Shown one piece after another: positions 35,025 to 44,288 of a DNA stretch of 64,000 nucleotides. A program made the position numbers and the translations under genes. The notes below the pieces were generated by a model. The model did not search any database, had not been told where the DNA came from, and was given only the letters and a program-made list of their open reading frames with translations. The stretch is taken from positions 744,001 through 808,000 of the forward strand of contig NZ_VTSR01000032.1 in NCBI RefSeq assembly GCF_008329715.1, written 5' to 3'. How positions within the stretch are numbered: position 1 is the first letter of the stretch; every line of letters begins with the position of its first letter. This DNA is from Gimesia chilikensis (GTDB lineage Bacteria; Planctomycetota; Planctomycetia; Planctomycetales; Planctomycetaceae).

Positions 35025-36185
35025 CTAGTCAATCAGACCGAACAGGTTTGACAGGCTGTTACCGCTCAGGCGGCGAGTCTGCTTCTGCTGATCCTGCAGA
35101 CGGCTTGGGAAGTAAGCCTTAGGATCAGAAGTTGGAGCAGGAGCAGCAGGAGCTGCAGAAGGAGCACATCCGGCAGGAGCACATCCATTGTCGCAGCAAG
35201 GCTGTTCGCAGCAACCTTCAACAACTTCGTATCCGCAAAGTTCCAGAGCCTGGATAGCTTCGCGAACAACTTTCTTGTCGCAGTCACCCAGAGCACAGGT
35301 CAGAGCAGCTGTCAGCTCAGGAGAGCAGCAGCAGCAGTTTTTGCGGAGCTGGTCACCGATTTCATCAGCAGCTTTAGCACGAACGCGTTCGTCAGCGTCG
35401 TTCAGAGCGTAGATGAAGGCACACATGATTTCCGGGTTGCAGTCACAGCGGAACTTGTCGCCCAGTTTGTGGATAGCTTTGCGACGGTGTTTAGCGTAGC
35501 AAGCAGTCTGAGACTGGTAGATCAGTTCAGCGATTTCGCAAGGATCAGCGTTGCAGCAAGGCTGTTCGTTGCAGCAGGAATCTGCAGCCGGAGCAGCACA
35601 GGTCTTAGGAGCGGGGCAGCAGCTTTTGGGAGCTGGAGCACAGCAAGCCTTAGGAGCCGGTGCGGCACATGCTTTGGGAGCAGGAGCACAGCAGGCTTGT
35701 GGAGCCGGTGCGGCACATGCTTTGGGAGCAGGAGCACAGCAGGCTTTTGGAGCCGGAGCGGCACATGCTTGAGGAGCCGGAGCACAGCAAGCTTTAGGGG
35801 CTGGTGCGGCACATGCTTTAGGAGCAGGAGCACAGCAAGCCTTTGGAGCTGGTGCACAGCAGTTATCCTGAGTGCAGGAATCGGTGCTGCAGCAGTTCCG
35901 TTTGAACCAGCCACGCAGCTTCTTGCGAAGCGGTTTGCAGCAGGTTGGAGCAGATTCACAGCAGCAAGGCGGTTTAATGTTAGAGCACTGACGCTGATAT
36001 GTATAAACGTTAGGCTCACAAGGTTTGGTAATAGTGGGTTTACAGCATTCTGGTTGACAGGTCGAGGCACATTCACAGCTCTTTGCAGCCCCGCAATTAA
36101 GCGAAAGGTCAAAAAGATCTGCTTGTGCAACGGCATTCATCCCCAATGCCACAACAAATGCACTGAACAGACTAATCCATTTCAT
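35025..36185 (-). CDS. Secreted cysteine-rich repeat protein with HEAT-like domain
   Basis: A 386-residue exported protein with a signal peptide (residues 1-22). The N-terminal part (23-108) has many Cys pairs, including PPCCCESAPTCCKP. Residues 109-188 are ten exact-length octad repeats of the form C(C/A)APAP(K/Q)(A/S). Residues about 215-320 look like helical HEAT repeats (HRRKAIHKLGDKF, DADERVRAKAADEIGDQL, DKKVVREAIQALE) with inserted Cys clusters. The tail is Ala/Pro rich. GGAGA lies about 9 bases before the ATG, and a very strong terminator follows, suggesting high expression. Disulfide cross-linking in the cell envelope, or metal binding, is plausible. Similar Cys-rich proteins occur in planctomycetes, but none has a firm function that I know of. 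Confidence 0.82.
   Translation of the reverse strand: MKWISLFSAFVVALGMNAVAQADLFDLSLNCGAAKSCECASTCQPECCKPTITKPCEPNVYTYQRQCSNIKPPCCCESAPTCCKPLRKKLRGWFKRNCCSTDSCTQDNCCAPAPKACCAPAPKACAAPAPKACCAPAPQACAAPAPKACCAPAPKACAAPAPQACCAPAPKACAAPAPKACCAPAPKSCCPAPKTCAAPAADSCCNEQPCCNADPCEIAELIYQSQTACYAKHRRKAIHKLGDKFRCDCNPEIMCAFIYALNDADERVRAKAADEIGDQLRKNCCCCSPELTAALTCALGDCDKKVVREAIQALELCGYEVVEGCCEQPCCDNGCAPAGCAPSAAPAAPAPTSDPKAYFPSRLQDQQKQTRRLSGNSLSNLFGLID
35622..35861 (-). repeat. Tandem 24-base coding repeats (ten octad units)
   Basis: Ten consecutive 24-base units encode the octads CCAPAPKA or CAAPAPKA. From the third unit on, CC and AA types alternate, giving a 48-base higher-order period. Synonymous differences between units are few, suggesting recent expansion or gene conversion. 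Confidence 0.9.
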
Positions 36186-37091
36186 AGAACAGCGTCTCCT
36201 TCTTGGGTCGTTTTCTGACCATCATAGACAGATTGATGTGCCTCTTGTGTCACATCACAGTGGTTACGGCGCGAATTTTGGTTTGTTCCTATTGGGACTG
36301 CTATTGGTCCAAGTTGAAATCTTCAACTCGCGCTGGCTTGATTCTCAGGGCATCGTTCCGAGGTCAGATACCCTTACGATAAACTTCTAGTAATTTCGAT
36401 TGCGGGCGATGCTCTCCAGCACCGTCCTGATTCACATCCGAATTGTTTGTTTTGATCATTCAGATATGAATTCTCATTGCGACTGGTACAATCTATCGGC
36501 GTGCTGTAATTACCGCTTGAATGTCTCAAGTCATTATCAGATAAAAAGGTTACGTCATTTTTACACACGATTATATGCGTCGTAACGGTTGGTTAATCTA
36601 GGGTAGATTTATGCTGTGAAATCCTGGTGAACTACCCTTATAAAGTGTCAAACTGGGAAGGCTGTGTGTTAGAAGAGAAGTTGAAGTAGACCGTTTCGGC
36701 TATGCCTAATGTGCGGAGAGACCTGTTCCCGGGAGCTGTTTTTATTGAAGGGTTTGCACCAGGTGACTCTTAAGGCTGCTTGAAATATCAGCGTTAAAAC
36801 TTTGCCAGCCAGCCTGGATTGTGAGAGAATTTATCGATCAGTTCTGATGACTCCGATCGCAACTGATTTTTCCGGTCTGCCTGCTGATTCGTTTGCCTCT
36901 ACAGTGTGAATTGTGCGTGAAAAAGATATTCTCCCGCATTGATGAGTTATAACCCTGGCTCATGTTCTGATTTCAGAGGTAGTTTTCTGTCAGAGGCTTT
37001 CGTTTATAGTGATTGAACCGTTCTTGCTTTTCCGCAAACGGGGAACCATAATGAAGACATCTCGTTATTTCTGGGCCACAGGAGAGAATGA
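36186..37091. other. Long divergent intergenic region
   Basis: About 900 bases lie between the divergent Cys-rich and His-rich/TPR genes. Short open frames exist but none has a ribosome site or protein-like composition. A small inverted repeat, AGGGTAG (36600-36606) with CTACCCT (36632-36638), is the only structure I see. The promoters of both neighbours must lie here. Confidence 0.4.
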
Positions 37092-38474
37092 ATGCGATAC
37101 TTTCTCATATTGAGCGCGGCCTGTCTGCTTTCAGGTTTTGCCATTCCTGGCTGGGCACAAAATCGACACCATGGTGCGCACGGGCATCATCACTCTCATC
37201 ACGGCCACAGCCATTCTTATCCTCGATATTATGGCCGGAACTGGGCCAGCCCCGGCTGGTCGGTCAGCGGGAATAATGGAAGCGTCTATTTCAATTTCGC
37301 TTTTCCCGGGAATACCTACTATGGAAATCCCTGGGGACCTTATTTCTATAACCGCTTCGGTTACTACAGCACTGATGCATTTGTGGCCGGCAATCCTGTG
37401 CTGTTTTCCAATGGGTACTCCTTAAACGGTATGTATCCGATCCTGCCCGGTCAGGGATTTTCACCGCCGACGGTCTATCCCTACAGTAATGTTCCGGGGA
37501 CGCTGCCATTAACCAATCCGGGAACTGTCAGTAATCAGCCGCTCAATAACGCAGTACAGCAGGATCTTCAACGGTGGACTGATCCGGACTATTTACCAGA
37601 GCCCTCACGCAAGATTCAAAAATACATCGTCCCTTCCACACGGCATGCGCGAGAACTGAGCCTCAGAAATCAGGTTAAGGGAGATGAGTATTTCCAGAAA
37701 CTGGATTACCGTAGAGCCTACGAACGCTACAAATTTGCAGCCTCATTGGCAAAAGATCTGGCCACTCCTCATTTCAAGAAGGGTTATGCTCTGTTGGCAC
37801 TCAAACAGTATGATCGAGCAGCCTATGAATTTAAGCAGGGGCTGGCTCTGGATCCCTCCTGGCCTGTGACGGGAGAAAGCTTGAGTGAACTGTTTGGTCC
37901 CGACAATGCGATTGCCAGAGATTCCCTGGTCCACCAGGTAGCGGATTGGGTAAAGGAAGATATTCGCGATCCGGAACGCTTATTCGTATTTGGCGTCGTA
38001 TTGCATTTCAATGGTCAGGCCGAACAGGCACATGATGTTTTTGAGACTGCAGCCCGACTGGCTGGACGAGGAGATCACTTCCTCGCTTTTCTGGATCCCA
38101 AGGTTCAGCAGGCCGGTCAGCAGATGGTCCCACAGAACAATCAAGCTTCCGGTGGTCACGTTGTCAATCCGGCAAATACGCGTCCCCCGGCATTTGAATC
38201 GAAGAAATCTGAGCCTCAACCCCAGACTCAACCTCTGGGACCAAGGCGTTCGGCACCTATCTCAGGCACGCTACCTCCGCCTCCGGCTGTAAAGCAACAA
38301 CCCACTCGTAAAGAGTCTGAAAACAAAACAACTGCCCCCAAACCGCTTCCTGAGATCAACAATCTTGGGTTACCTCCCCTTCCCCAGGCAGAAGATACCC
38401 CGGGTGCGCCGTTGATTCCTGCTCCTGAGCCTGCTACAAGTCAACAAACACCGTTGCTGATTCCCCCCAAATGA
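37092..38474 (+). CDS. Secreted His-rich TPR protein
   Basis: A 460-residue exported protein. After a signal peptide (about 1-22) comes a His-rich stretch (residues 26-41, thirteen-residue core GHHHSHHGHSHS) and a Tyr/Asn/Gly-rich segment (43-125). Residues about 185-330 contain TPR-like helices: GDEYFQKLDYRRAYERYKFA, then FKKGYALLALKQYDRAAYEFKQGL. The C-terminal 120 residues are Pro/Gln rich. ATG 37092 has AGGAGAG about 6 bases upstream. The His run could bind Ni, Zn or Cu. The role is unknown; an envelope scaffold is likely. A transferase gene follows after 33 bases. Confidence 0.75.
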   Translation: MRYFLILSAACLLSGFAIPGWAQNRHHGAHGHHHSHHGHSHSYPRYYGRNWASPGWSVSGNNGSVYFNFAFPGNTYYGNPWGPYFYNRFGYYSTDAFVAGNPVLFSNGYSLNGMYPILPGQGFSPPTVYPYSNVPGTLPLTNPGTVSNQPLNNAVQQDLQRWTDPDYLPEPSRKIQKYIVPSTRHARELSLRNQVKGDEYFQKLDYRRAYERYKFAASLAKDLATPHFKKGYALLALKQYDRAAYEFKQGLALDPSWPVTGESLSELFGPDNAIARDSLVHQVADWVKEDIRDPERLFVFGVVLHFNGQAEQAHDVFETAARLAGRGDHFLAFLDPKVQQAGQQMVPQNNQASGGHVVNPANTRPPAFESKKSEPQPQTQPLGPRRSAPISGTLPPPPAVKQQPTRKESENKTTAPKPLPEINNLGLPPLPQAEDTPGAPLIPAPEPATSQQTPLLIPPK

Positions 38475-38507
38475 TTTGACTGATTGAATGCTGGGCTTCT
38501 GAAACCG

Positions 38508-39269
38508 ATGAATGAATCTGCTACTCCGCGCCTGCTGGTGACATTATGTACTTACAATGAGAAGGAAAATCTGGAACAGTTGATTCCGGAGATTCATCAT
38601 CATCTCCCCTATGCTGCCGTTCTGGTCATCGATGACAACTCGCCGGATGGAACAGGCGATTATGTCAAATCGCTCAAAAAGACGGATTCGCGAATTCATT
38701 CAATTCATCGTAGCGGCAAACTGGGCTTAGGGACCGCCACGATAGCTGGTTTTCAGTATGCAATTGAAAACCACTATGATCTGGTGCTGAATCTCGATGC
38801 CGACTTCAGCCATCCTCCTCGATTTATGCCTGATCTCGTTGCTGCAACCGAACAGGCAGATGTCGCGATCGGCTCTCGGTATGTGCCTGGAGGAAAAATT
38901 GAGGGCTGGGGGCCGAAGCGTTATTTCATGAGTGGCGCGATTAACTGGTACGCAAGACTACTACTTCGTCTGAAATCAAGGGACTGCAGCGGTAGTTTCC
39001 GCTGTTATCGCGTTCCGAAACTGGCTGAAATCGATTTTAATCTGCTACGTGCTAAAGGATATGCATTTCAGGAAGAAATTCTTTACCGCTGCCGCAGGGT
39101 TGGCTGTACCTTTCAGGAGGTTCCCTTCACCTTCGAAGAGCGTCGGTATGGCAGTTCCAAAATCAACATGAAAGAGGCTTTTTCAGCGCTCTGGGTCATG
39201 TTCGTGCTGGGGATCGACAATCTTCTGGGAAAGCGGGTAAAAGTTTTACCCGCTGAATCCACTAAATAA
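38508..39269 (+). CDS. Polyprenol-phosphate mannose/glucose synthase-like GT2 transferase
   Basis: A 253-residue family 2 glycosyltransferase of the dolichol-phosphate mannose synthase group, which charges a polyprenyl phosphate with a sugar at the cytoplasmic membrane face. Signatures are TLCTYNEKENLEQLIP, VIDDNSPDGTGD, LNLDADFSHPP and EVPFTFEERRYGSSK. It has no C-terminal membrane domain. The frame opens at TTG 38484, but ATG 38508 matches the family start. It closely follows the TPR gene. Confidence 0.87.
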   Translation: MNESATPRLLVTLCTYNEKENLEQLIPEIHHHLPYAAVLVIDDNSPDGTGDYVKSLKKTDSRIHSIHRSGKLGLGTATIAGFQYAIENHYDLVLNLDADFSHPPRFMPDLVAATEQADVAIGSRYVPGGKIEGWGPKRYFMSGAINWYARLLLRLKSRDCSGSFRCYRVPKLAEIDFNLLRAKGYAFQEEILYRCRRVGCTFQEVPFTFEERRYGSSKINMKEAFSALWVMFVLGIDNLLGKRVKVLPAESTK

Positions 39270-39284
39270 ACGGATTAAAAGATA

Positions 39285-40100
39285 TCAGGTATGGCTGTGT
39301 GATTCATCCGGGAAGGCACCTTCCCGAACTTCACTGGCATAAGCCTGCACTGCTGTAGTGATATCTGATGCCAGATCCGCGTATTTTTTGAGGAATCGCG
39401 GGTGAAATTCGGCATTCATGCCCAGCATATCCGGAGTGACAAGCACCTGTCCGTCGCAACCTGCTCCAGAGCCAATACCGATAGTGGGCACTGTGACCGT
39501 TTCTGTGATGCGTTTGGCAATGGGAGCCGTAATCATTTCGAGTAGAATCCCAAACGCTCCTGCTCGTTCTGCTGCCAGGGCATCTGCAATCAACTGGTCT
39601 TCGTCCCGTTGAATTTTCCCCATACCTCCCAGGGCACGCACTGATTGAGGTTTCAGCCCCAGGTGAGCCATCACCGGGATATCCGCGGCGGCAATCGCTT
39701 CAATCGTTTTCGCCTGGTTCACGCCCCCTTCAAGTTTGACGGCGTCTGCACCGGTCTCTTTAAGAATCCGGCCGGCATTCTCCAATGCCTGAGCGGGAGA
39801 AACGTGGAACGACATGAATGGCATATCGACGATCACCATAGCCCGTTGAACGGCTCGAACCACCATTTCACCATGATAGATCATCTGATCGACGGTTACG
39901 GGCAGTGTTGTGCTCTTGCCCTGCACGACCATTCCTAAAGTGTCGCCTACCAGCAGGCAGTCTAATCCTGCTTCATCCAGAAGTTTTGCTGACAGGTAGT
40001 CGTAGGCTGTCAGCATCGTAATTTTCTGTTGTTTCTGTTTGGCGGCGATGAAACGGGGGACGGTAAACTTTTTCGGCCGTGCTGGCGACGCATTCGACAC
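39285..40100 (-). CDS. panB: 3-methyl-2-oxobutanoate hydroxymethyltransferase
   Basis: A 271-residue PanB, which transfers a hydroxymethyl group from methylene-tetrahydrofolate to 2-oxoisovalerate in pantothenate (and so CoA) synthesis. Visible signatures are MLTAYDYLSAKLLDEAG, LVGDTLGMV, MPFMSFHVSPAQAL, AVKLEGG, MAHLGLKPQS and IGIGSGAGCDGQVLV. The start is GTG 40100 with GGAGAG about 6 bases upstream. Other pan genes are not adjacent. It converges on the GT2 gene with a 15-base gap. Confidence 0.95.
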   Translation of the reverse strand: MSNASPARPKKFTVPRFIAAKQKQQKITMLTAYDYLSAKLLDEAGLDCLLVGDTLGMVVQGKSTTLPVTVDQMIYHGEMVVRAVQRAMVIVDMPFMSFHVSPAQALENAGRILKETGADAVKLEGGVNQAKTIEAIAAADIPVMAHLGLKPQSVRALGGMGKIQRDEDQLIADALAAERAGAFGILLEMITAPIAKRITETVTVPTIGIGSGAGCDGQVLVTPDMLGMNAEFHPRFLKKYADLASDITTAVQAYASEVREGAFPDESHSHT

Positions 40101-40273
40101 GGAACTCTCCTTAAAACGTGTAGCTGCCCTGGCAACCCGGCCAGGAGATAACTCATTTAATTATATGATTCTAGACTGATCAGGTCAGTTTGTGGTTCAC
40201 AATATGAAAACCAACTCCGGAATAGCAAGACTCTGATCGCCAAAACTTAGAAAAGTGCTCCGCAGTAGCGTGT

Positions 40274-40322
40274 GTTGCATTTTGCCCTGTCTTATTTTGC
40301 AACTAATGTTGCATTATGCAAC
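40274..40322. repeat. Clustered GTTGCA/TGCAAC inverted repeats
   Basis: GTTGCAT (40274-40280), TTGCAA (40297-40302) and GTTGCA-TTA-TGCAAC (40308-40322) occur within 49 bases, upstream of both panB and the terminator-bearing region before trxB. The spacing is compatible with a cooperative operator. No protein is predicted to use it from sequence alone. The rest of the 40101-40496 stretch shows no gene that I can support. Confidence 0.4.
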
Positions 40323-40496
40323 AGGTTCAAGAGTGGCCCCCAAACGGCTAAAAATTATTTAAAACTCTAAAAGACTATATATCAGGCTCTTAGGGATAAA
40401 AAATGCGGAAAAAATATTGAGTGGTACAGCTTGTGCAGTATACCTATGGCAGCGATGGTGGCAAGCGTTGGCCCGCACTTGCTCCATTCAGCACAG

Positions 40497-40540
40497 AAAA
40501 GGTGCTCCATTCACTTCGGTGTTTTGGAGCACCTTTTTTT
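40497..40540 (+). terminator. Strong orphan rho-independent terminator
   Basis: AAAAGGTGCTCC pairs with GGAGCACCTTTT. An inner CAC-TTCG-GTG stem with a stable UUCG loop caps it, and seven Ts follow. No protein gene on the plus strand ends upstream, since panB runs the other way from 40100. It therefore probably ends a short RNA starting somewhere after 40330. Confidence 0.8.
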
Positions 40541-40741
40541 GTTTCCTCTTTTCCGTCTCAGCACTTAATCCTGTCCTCCCGGCTTCTGGAATTCCTGCCC
40601 CAACTTCAGTAGGATTGTGACACACGCCAGGTTCGTATGCTGGCTGTATTTACCAATCCCTTTCCACTGGCAGATTCATGTACTGAAAGTTTGTTTCAAG
40701 CACTTCAGTCAGGAAGAATGCATCTCAGGAGGATATCAATC

Positions 40742-41794
40742 GTGCCAGAAAAAGTTGTTGTGATCGGATCAGGGCCCGCTGCCTGGGCAGCCTGCATTTA
40801 TACATCTCGTGCCAATCTCGAGCCATTGTGCTTTGAAGGAGCAGTGACTGAAGAAAACCGTTTGCAGGGAACGCTTCCCCTCGGTCAGTTGGCATTAACA
40901 ACCGAAGTCGAGAATTATCCGGGGTTTCCTGCGGGAAACCTGGAGTCGTACCTGAATGATTCTATTGAGGAATCTAAACGCAAATATATGGCTCCTCACA
41001 CTGGTCATGGAGTGAGTGGTCCGGAACTGATGGAGCTGATGCGGCAACAAGCCAAAAACTTTGGCACCAAGGTCGTCACTGATGATGTGGTCGATGTCGA
41101 TTTCTCATCACATCCCTACAAGGTGACCCCGTCAAATGGAGAACCTGTAGAAGCCCTGGCGGTAATTATCGCAACAGGTGCCCGGGCTAATTACCTCGGG
41201 TTGGATTCAGAAAATCGTTTTAAGAACATGGGCGTTTCCGCCTGTGCAGTCTGCGATGGAGCGATGCCCCGCTTCCGGAATCATCCCCTGGTGGTGGTTG
41301 GCGGTGGTGACAGCGCGATGGAAGAAGCCTCCTACCTGACCAAGTTTGCCTCCAAAGTTTACATCGTACATCGCCGTGATGAATTCCGGGCCAGTAAGAT
41401 CATGGCAGACCGGGCACTCGCGAATGAAAAGATCGAAGTCAAATGGAACTCGGTCATCGATGAAGTTCTGGGGAACGACGAACAGGGCGTGACAGGTGTG
41501 CGGATTCGCAGCACCGTCGATGAAGGCCAGACCGAAGAACTGGAAGCCACCGGCTATTTCGCTGCCATCGGGCACACGCCGAATGTCAATTTTCTGAAAG
41601 GTCAGATTGACCTGAACGACAAAGGCTTTATCCAGTGGCAGGTTCCTTTCCGCACGAATACAAATGTGGATGGCGTGTTTGCTGCCGGTGATGTGGCCGA
41701 TGACAACTACAAGCAGGCAATCACCGCGGCTGGTAGCGGGTGTATGGCAGCCCTGGATGCGGAACGCTGGCTGGTTGCCAACGGTTACGAATAA
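40742..41794 (+). CDS. trxB: Thioredoxin reductase
   Basis: A 350-residue FAD/NADPH enzyme that reduces thioredoxin. It has the FAD loop [13 protein letters not shown] at the N terminus, the redox pair CAVC (C168, C171), the NADPH loop [23 protein letters not shown], and the C-terminal FAD motif [31 protein letters not shown]. Compared with the E. coli enzyme there is an extra stretch of roughly 25 residues before SGPELME, around [13 protein letters not shown]. The frame opens at ATG 40637, but GTG 40742 is preferred because AGGAGGAT lies 7 bases upstream and the FAD motif follows at once. Confidence 0.92.
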   Translation: MPEKVVVIGSGPAAWAACIYTSRANLEPLCFEGAVTEENRLQGTLPLGQLALTTEVENYPGFPAGNLESYLNDSIEESKRKYMAPHTGHGVSGPELMELMRQQAKNFGTKVVTDDVVDVDFSSHPYKVTPSNGEPVEALAVIIATGARANYLGLDSENRFKNMGVSACAVCDGAMPRFRNHPLVVVGGGDSAMEEASYLTKFASKVYIVHRRDEFRASKIMADRALANEKIEVKWNSVIDEVLGNDEQGVTGVRIRSTVDEGQTEELEATGYFAAIGHTPNVNFLKGQIDLNDKGFIQWQVPFRTNTNVDGVFAAGDVADDNYKQAITAAGSGCMAALDAERWLVANGYE

Positions 41795-41848
41795 GAAGCC
41801 GATTTGAAAAAACGCTGAAAACTAATCTGTCTGAAGGGCTATATCGTT

Positions 41849-42988
41849 ATGTTGACAAAAGAAGGATGTCAGGCGCGACAGAAACGATTGTGGGATGCAG
41901 TTCCCGATCATCTGGAATGGATTCTGATTGCAGACCCGCGTCACGTCTTGTACCTCTCGAATTTTCTGGTGCAACCCTGCAGTTTTTCTCGGGGCGAACG
42001 GGCTCTGTTACTGCTGGATCGGGAAAAAGGCGTAACCCTGATCGGAGATAATTTCACACTCCGATCTGCTGCTGCCGAGTTTTATGTAGATCGCGAGGCC
42101 GTTGAAACCTGGTACGACCACAAACATTCGGTCGAAAATCGAGATCACGCCCTGTTTAAAGCACTTGCGTCAGTTGTCCCGCAATTAAAAGGACGTCCCG
42201 GTGCCATCGAAGCGGAATGGTTGCCGGTAGGGGCGCTGCAGGAACTGGAAATCACTCAGACCGATGCGACACTTGAGTTGGGTAGCGTGCTGCGTCAGTT
42301 GCGTCGTCAGAAGCACGATGACGAAATCGCATTGCTGAAACAGTGTATGCAAGCCTGTGACGCAGGTCACGCCTGTGCTCGAGAAATTGTCGAGGCTGGT
42401 AAAAGTGAGTTCGATATTTTCCGCAAAGTACAAGCAGCGGTGCTGCAGGCCGCCGGTCTGCCAGTGATTATTTATGGTGACTTCCGGGCTTCAACGCCTG
42501 AGGTCCCCAAGGCAGGCGGACTACCTTCCGGTCATGTTCTGGGCAACGGTGACCTGTTCGTTCTCGATTATTCGGTCGTGATTCACGGATACCGCAGCGA
42601 TTTTACCAATACGATTGCTGTTGGCGAACCGAGTGCGGAGCAGGAAAAACTGTTTGGTCTCTGTCAGGCTGCTATGCAGGGGGGAGAGTCGACTCTCAAA
42701 GCGGGAACCAAATGTGCTGATGTGCATGCCGCAACAGCAGCCCCAATCTGGGATGCTGGATATAAAGAAAACTTCCAGCATCACGCCGGTCATGGCCTCG
42801 GGCTGGGACATCCGGAAGCACCGATTCTCGTGCCGGAGAGCATCGATACTCTTTTGGCAGGTGATGTGGTGACTCTGGAGCCTGGTGTCTATGTGGAAGG
42901 TATTGGTGGCATGCGGATTGAGCACAATTACCTGATCACGGAAGATGGATTTGAACGGCTCAGCAATCATGTCATTGCACTCAAGTAG
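41849..42988 (+). CDS. M24-family Xaa-Pro dipeptidase/aminopeptidase
   Basis: A 379-residue creatinase/prolidase-fold metallopeptidase. The N-terminal domain is followed by the pita-bread domain with all five metal ligands in place: D in VLDYSVV, D in [10 protein letters not shown] in [16 protein letters not shown] in TLEPGVYV and E in MRIEHN. It likely releases residues N-terminal to proline in the cytosol. ATG 41849 has GAAGGG about 10 bases upstream. It lies 54 bases after trxB and 39 before bioF, all on the plus strand. Confidence 0.9.
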   Translation: MLTKEGCQARQKRLWDAVPDHLEWILIADPRHVLYLSNFLVQPCSFSRGERALLLLDREKGVTLIGDNFTLRSAAAEFYVDREAVETWYDHKHSVENRDHALFKALASVVPQLKGRPGAIEAEWLPVGALQELEITQTDATLELGSVLRQLRRQKHDDEIALLKQCMQACDAGHACAREIVEAGKSEFDIFRKVQAAVLQAAGLPVIIYGDFRASTPEVPKAGGLPSGHVLGNGDLFVLDYSVVIHGYRSDFTNTIAVGEPSAEQEKLFGLCQAAMQGGESTLKAGTKCADVHAATAAPIWDAGYKENFQHHAGHGLGLGHPEAPILVPESIDTLLAGDVVTLEPGVYVEGIGGMRIEHNYLITEDGFERLSNHVIALK

Positions 42989-43027
42989 TCGGAATCTTGT
43001 AGTCCTTCCCGTCAGGTAGTCGAATTT

Positions 43028-44218
43028 ATGACGTCCTCAGAACTCCCGGAATGGATGGAAACAGATCTCCAGCAGATCCGGGAGGCGGGGCTGTTTCGTT
43101 CGCGTAGAATGTTTCAGCCTCTTACTGGGGGACGTTGTCTGCTTGATGGCCAGACACTGATCAATTTCTCGAGTAACGACTATCTCGATCTGGCTCAGGA
43201 TCCACGACTGGTCTCTGCAGCTTCTGTCGCACTCTCTGAGTTGGGAGTCGGGGCTCGTGCCAGTGCCCTGGTGAGTGGTCGAACCAGCTGGCATGTTCGG
43301 CTGGAAGAGCAGCTGGCAAAATTTGAAGGGGCGGAGGCAGCTCTGTTGTTTCCGAGTGGCTATGCTGCCAATCTGGGGGTGATTTCAGCGGTCGCTCAGG
43401 AAGCAGATATCATTTTCTGTGATCGGTTAAATCATGCCAGCCTGATTGACGGTTGCCGACTTTCGGGAGCCCGGTTTCGTGTCTATCGACATGATCAACT
43501 GGAGAAACTGAAACGCGAGCTCGCGAAACCCACGGGAGCAGGCAGGAAGTTCATTGTTACCGATTCCGTATTCAGTATGGATGGCCTTTCCGCCCCTTTG
43601 CGTGATCTCTGTGATCTGGCAGAGGAGTTTGGGGCCAGCCTGATCATTGATGAGGCGCACGGCACCGGCGTGTACGGAGGTAAAGGACGCGGTCTGGCTG
43701 AAGAGCTGGGGGTTGAAGACAGAGTGGCCATTCGGATTGGTACACTCAGTAAAGCTGTGGGCTGCCTGGGAGGCTTCGTTTCTGGTTCTGAAACATTGAC
43801 CAACTGGCTCTGGAACCGCGTGCGTACCCAGATTTACTCCACTGCCCTGCCCCCGTCTATCTGTGCTGCTGCCTGTGCTGCACTGGAAGTCATCCAGACA
43901 GAATCGATGCGACGCGATCGACTGCATGAGCTGTCCCGCTATCTGAGATCAGGCCTGAAGGAACGCTCTCGACTGACGGTACCTGCCTCCACGGGGCCAA
44001 TTATCCCTGTGATCCTGTCCGACCCTGCCTTAACGATGCAGGTGGCAAGGGATCTGCAGTCAGATGGTTTCCTGGTGGGAGCGATCAGGCCCCCGACCGT
44101 TCCCCAGGGGACTTCCCGATTACGAATTTCGCTGACCTGTGCCCATCAGAGGGAAGATCTGGAGCGGTTTTTAAAAGCACTGGATGGTTCACTCGCCAGA
44201 AACGGGGAATCCCGATAA
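43028..44218 (+). CDS. bioF: 8-amino-7-oxononanoate synthase (or related alpha-oxoamine synthase)
   Basis: A 396-residue PLP enzyme of the alpha-oxoamine synthase family. Signatures are INFSSNDYLDLAQDPR, LVSGRTSWHVRLEEQLA, ALLFPSGYAANLGV, DRLNHASLIDG, IDEAHGTGVYGGKGRG and the PLP-lysine segment RIGTLSKAVGCLGG. BioF makes the 8-amino-7-oxononanoate intermediate of biotin synthesis. Glycine C-acetyltransferase is the nearest alternative, since no other bio gene is in the window. The stop precedes the hydrolase gene by 70 bases. Confidence 0.85.
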   Translation: MTSSELPEWMETDLQQIREAGLFRSRRMFQPLTGGRCLLDGQTLINFSSNDYLDLAQDPRLVSAASVALSELGVGARASALVSGRTSWHVRLEEQLAKFEGAEAALLFPSGYAANLGVISAVAQEADIIFCDRLNHASLIDGCRLSGARFRVYRHDQLEKLKRELAKPTGAGRKFIVTDSVFSMDGLSAPLRDLCDLAEEFGASLIIDEAHGTGVYGGKGRGLAEELGVEDRVAIRIGTLSKAVGCLGGFVSGSETLTNWLWNRVRTQIYSTALPPSICAAACAALEVIQTESMRRDRLHELSRYLRSGLKERSRLTVPASTGPIIPVILSDPALTMQVARDLQSDGFLVGAIRPPTVPQGTSRLRISLTCAHQREDLERFLKALDGSLARNGESR

Positions 44219-44288
44219 GGTATGCAAAACCAGTAATAGAGAGCCATCGCTACAAATGCTGTCAGAGACTACGATTGAAGAAGCCCAC

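Noticed and set aside
35622-35861. CRISPR-like array
   Set aside because: The 24-base units are contiguous, in frame and encode octads, with no spacers and no cas genes nearby.
35469-36218. Long plus-strand open frame opposite the Cys-rich gene
   Set aside because: Its Ser/Arg/Gly repeats mirror the codon repeats of the minus-strand gene, and it has no ribosome site. The signal peptide and terminator support the minus strand.
40417-40620. Two overlapping small plus-strand open frames across the orphan terminator
   Set aside because: They run through the terminator stem and have no ribosome site or protein-like composition; a non-coding RNA is more likely.
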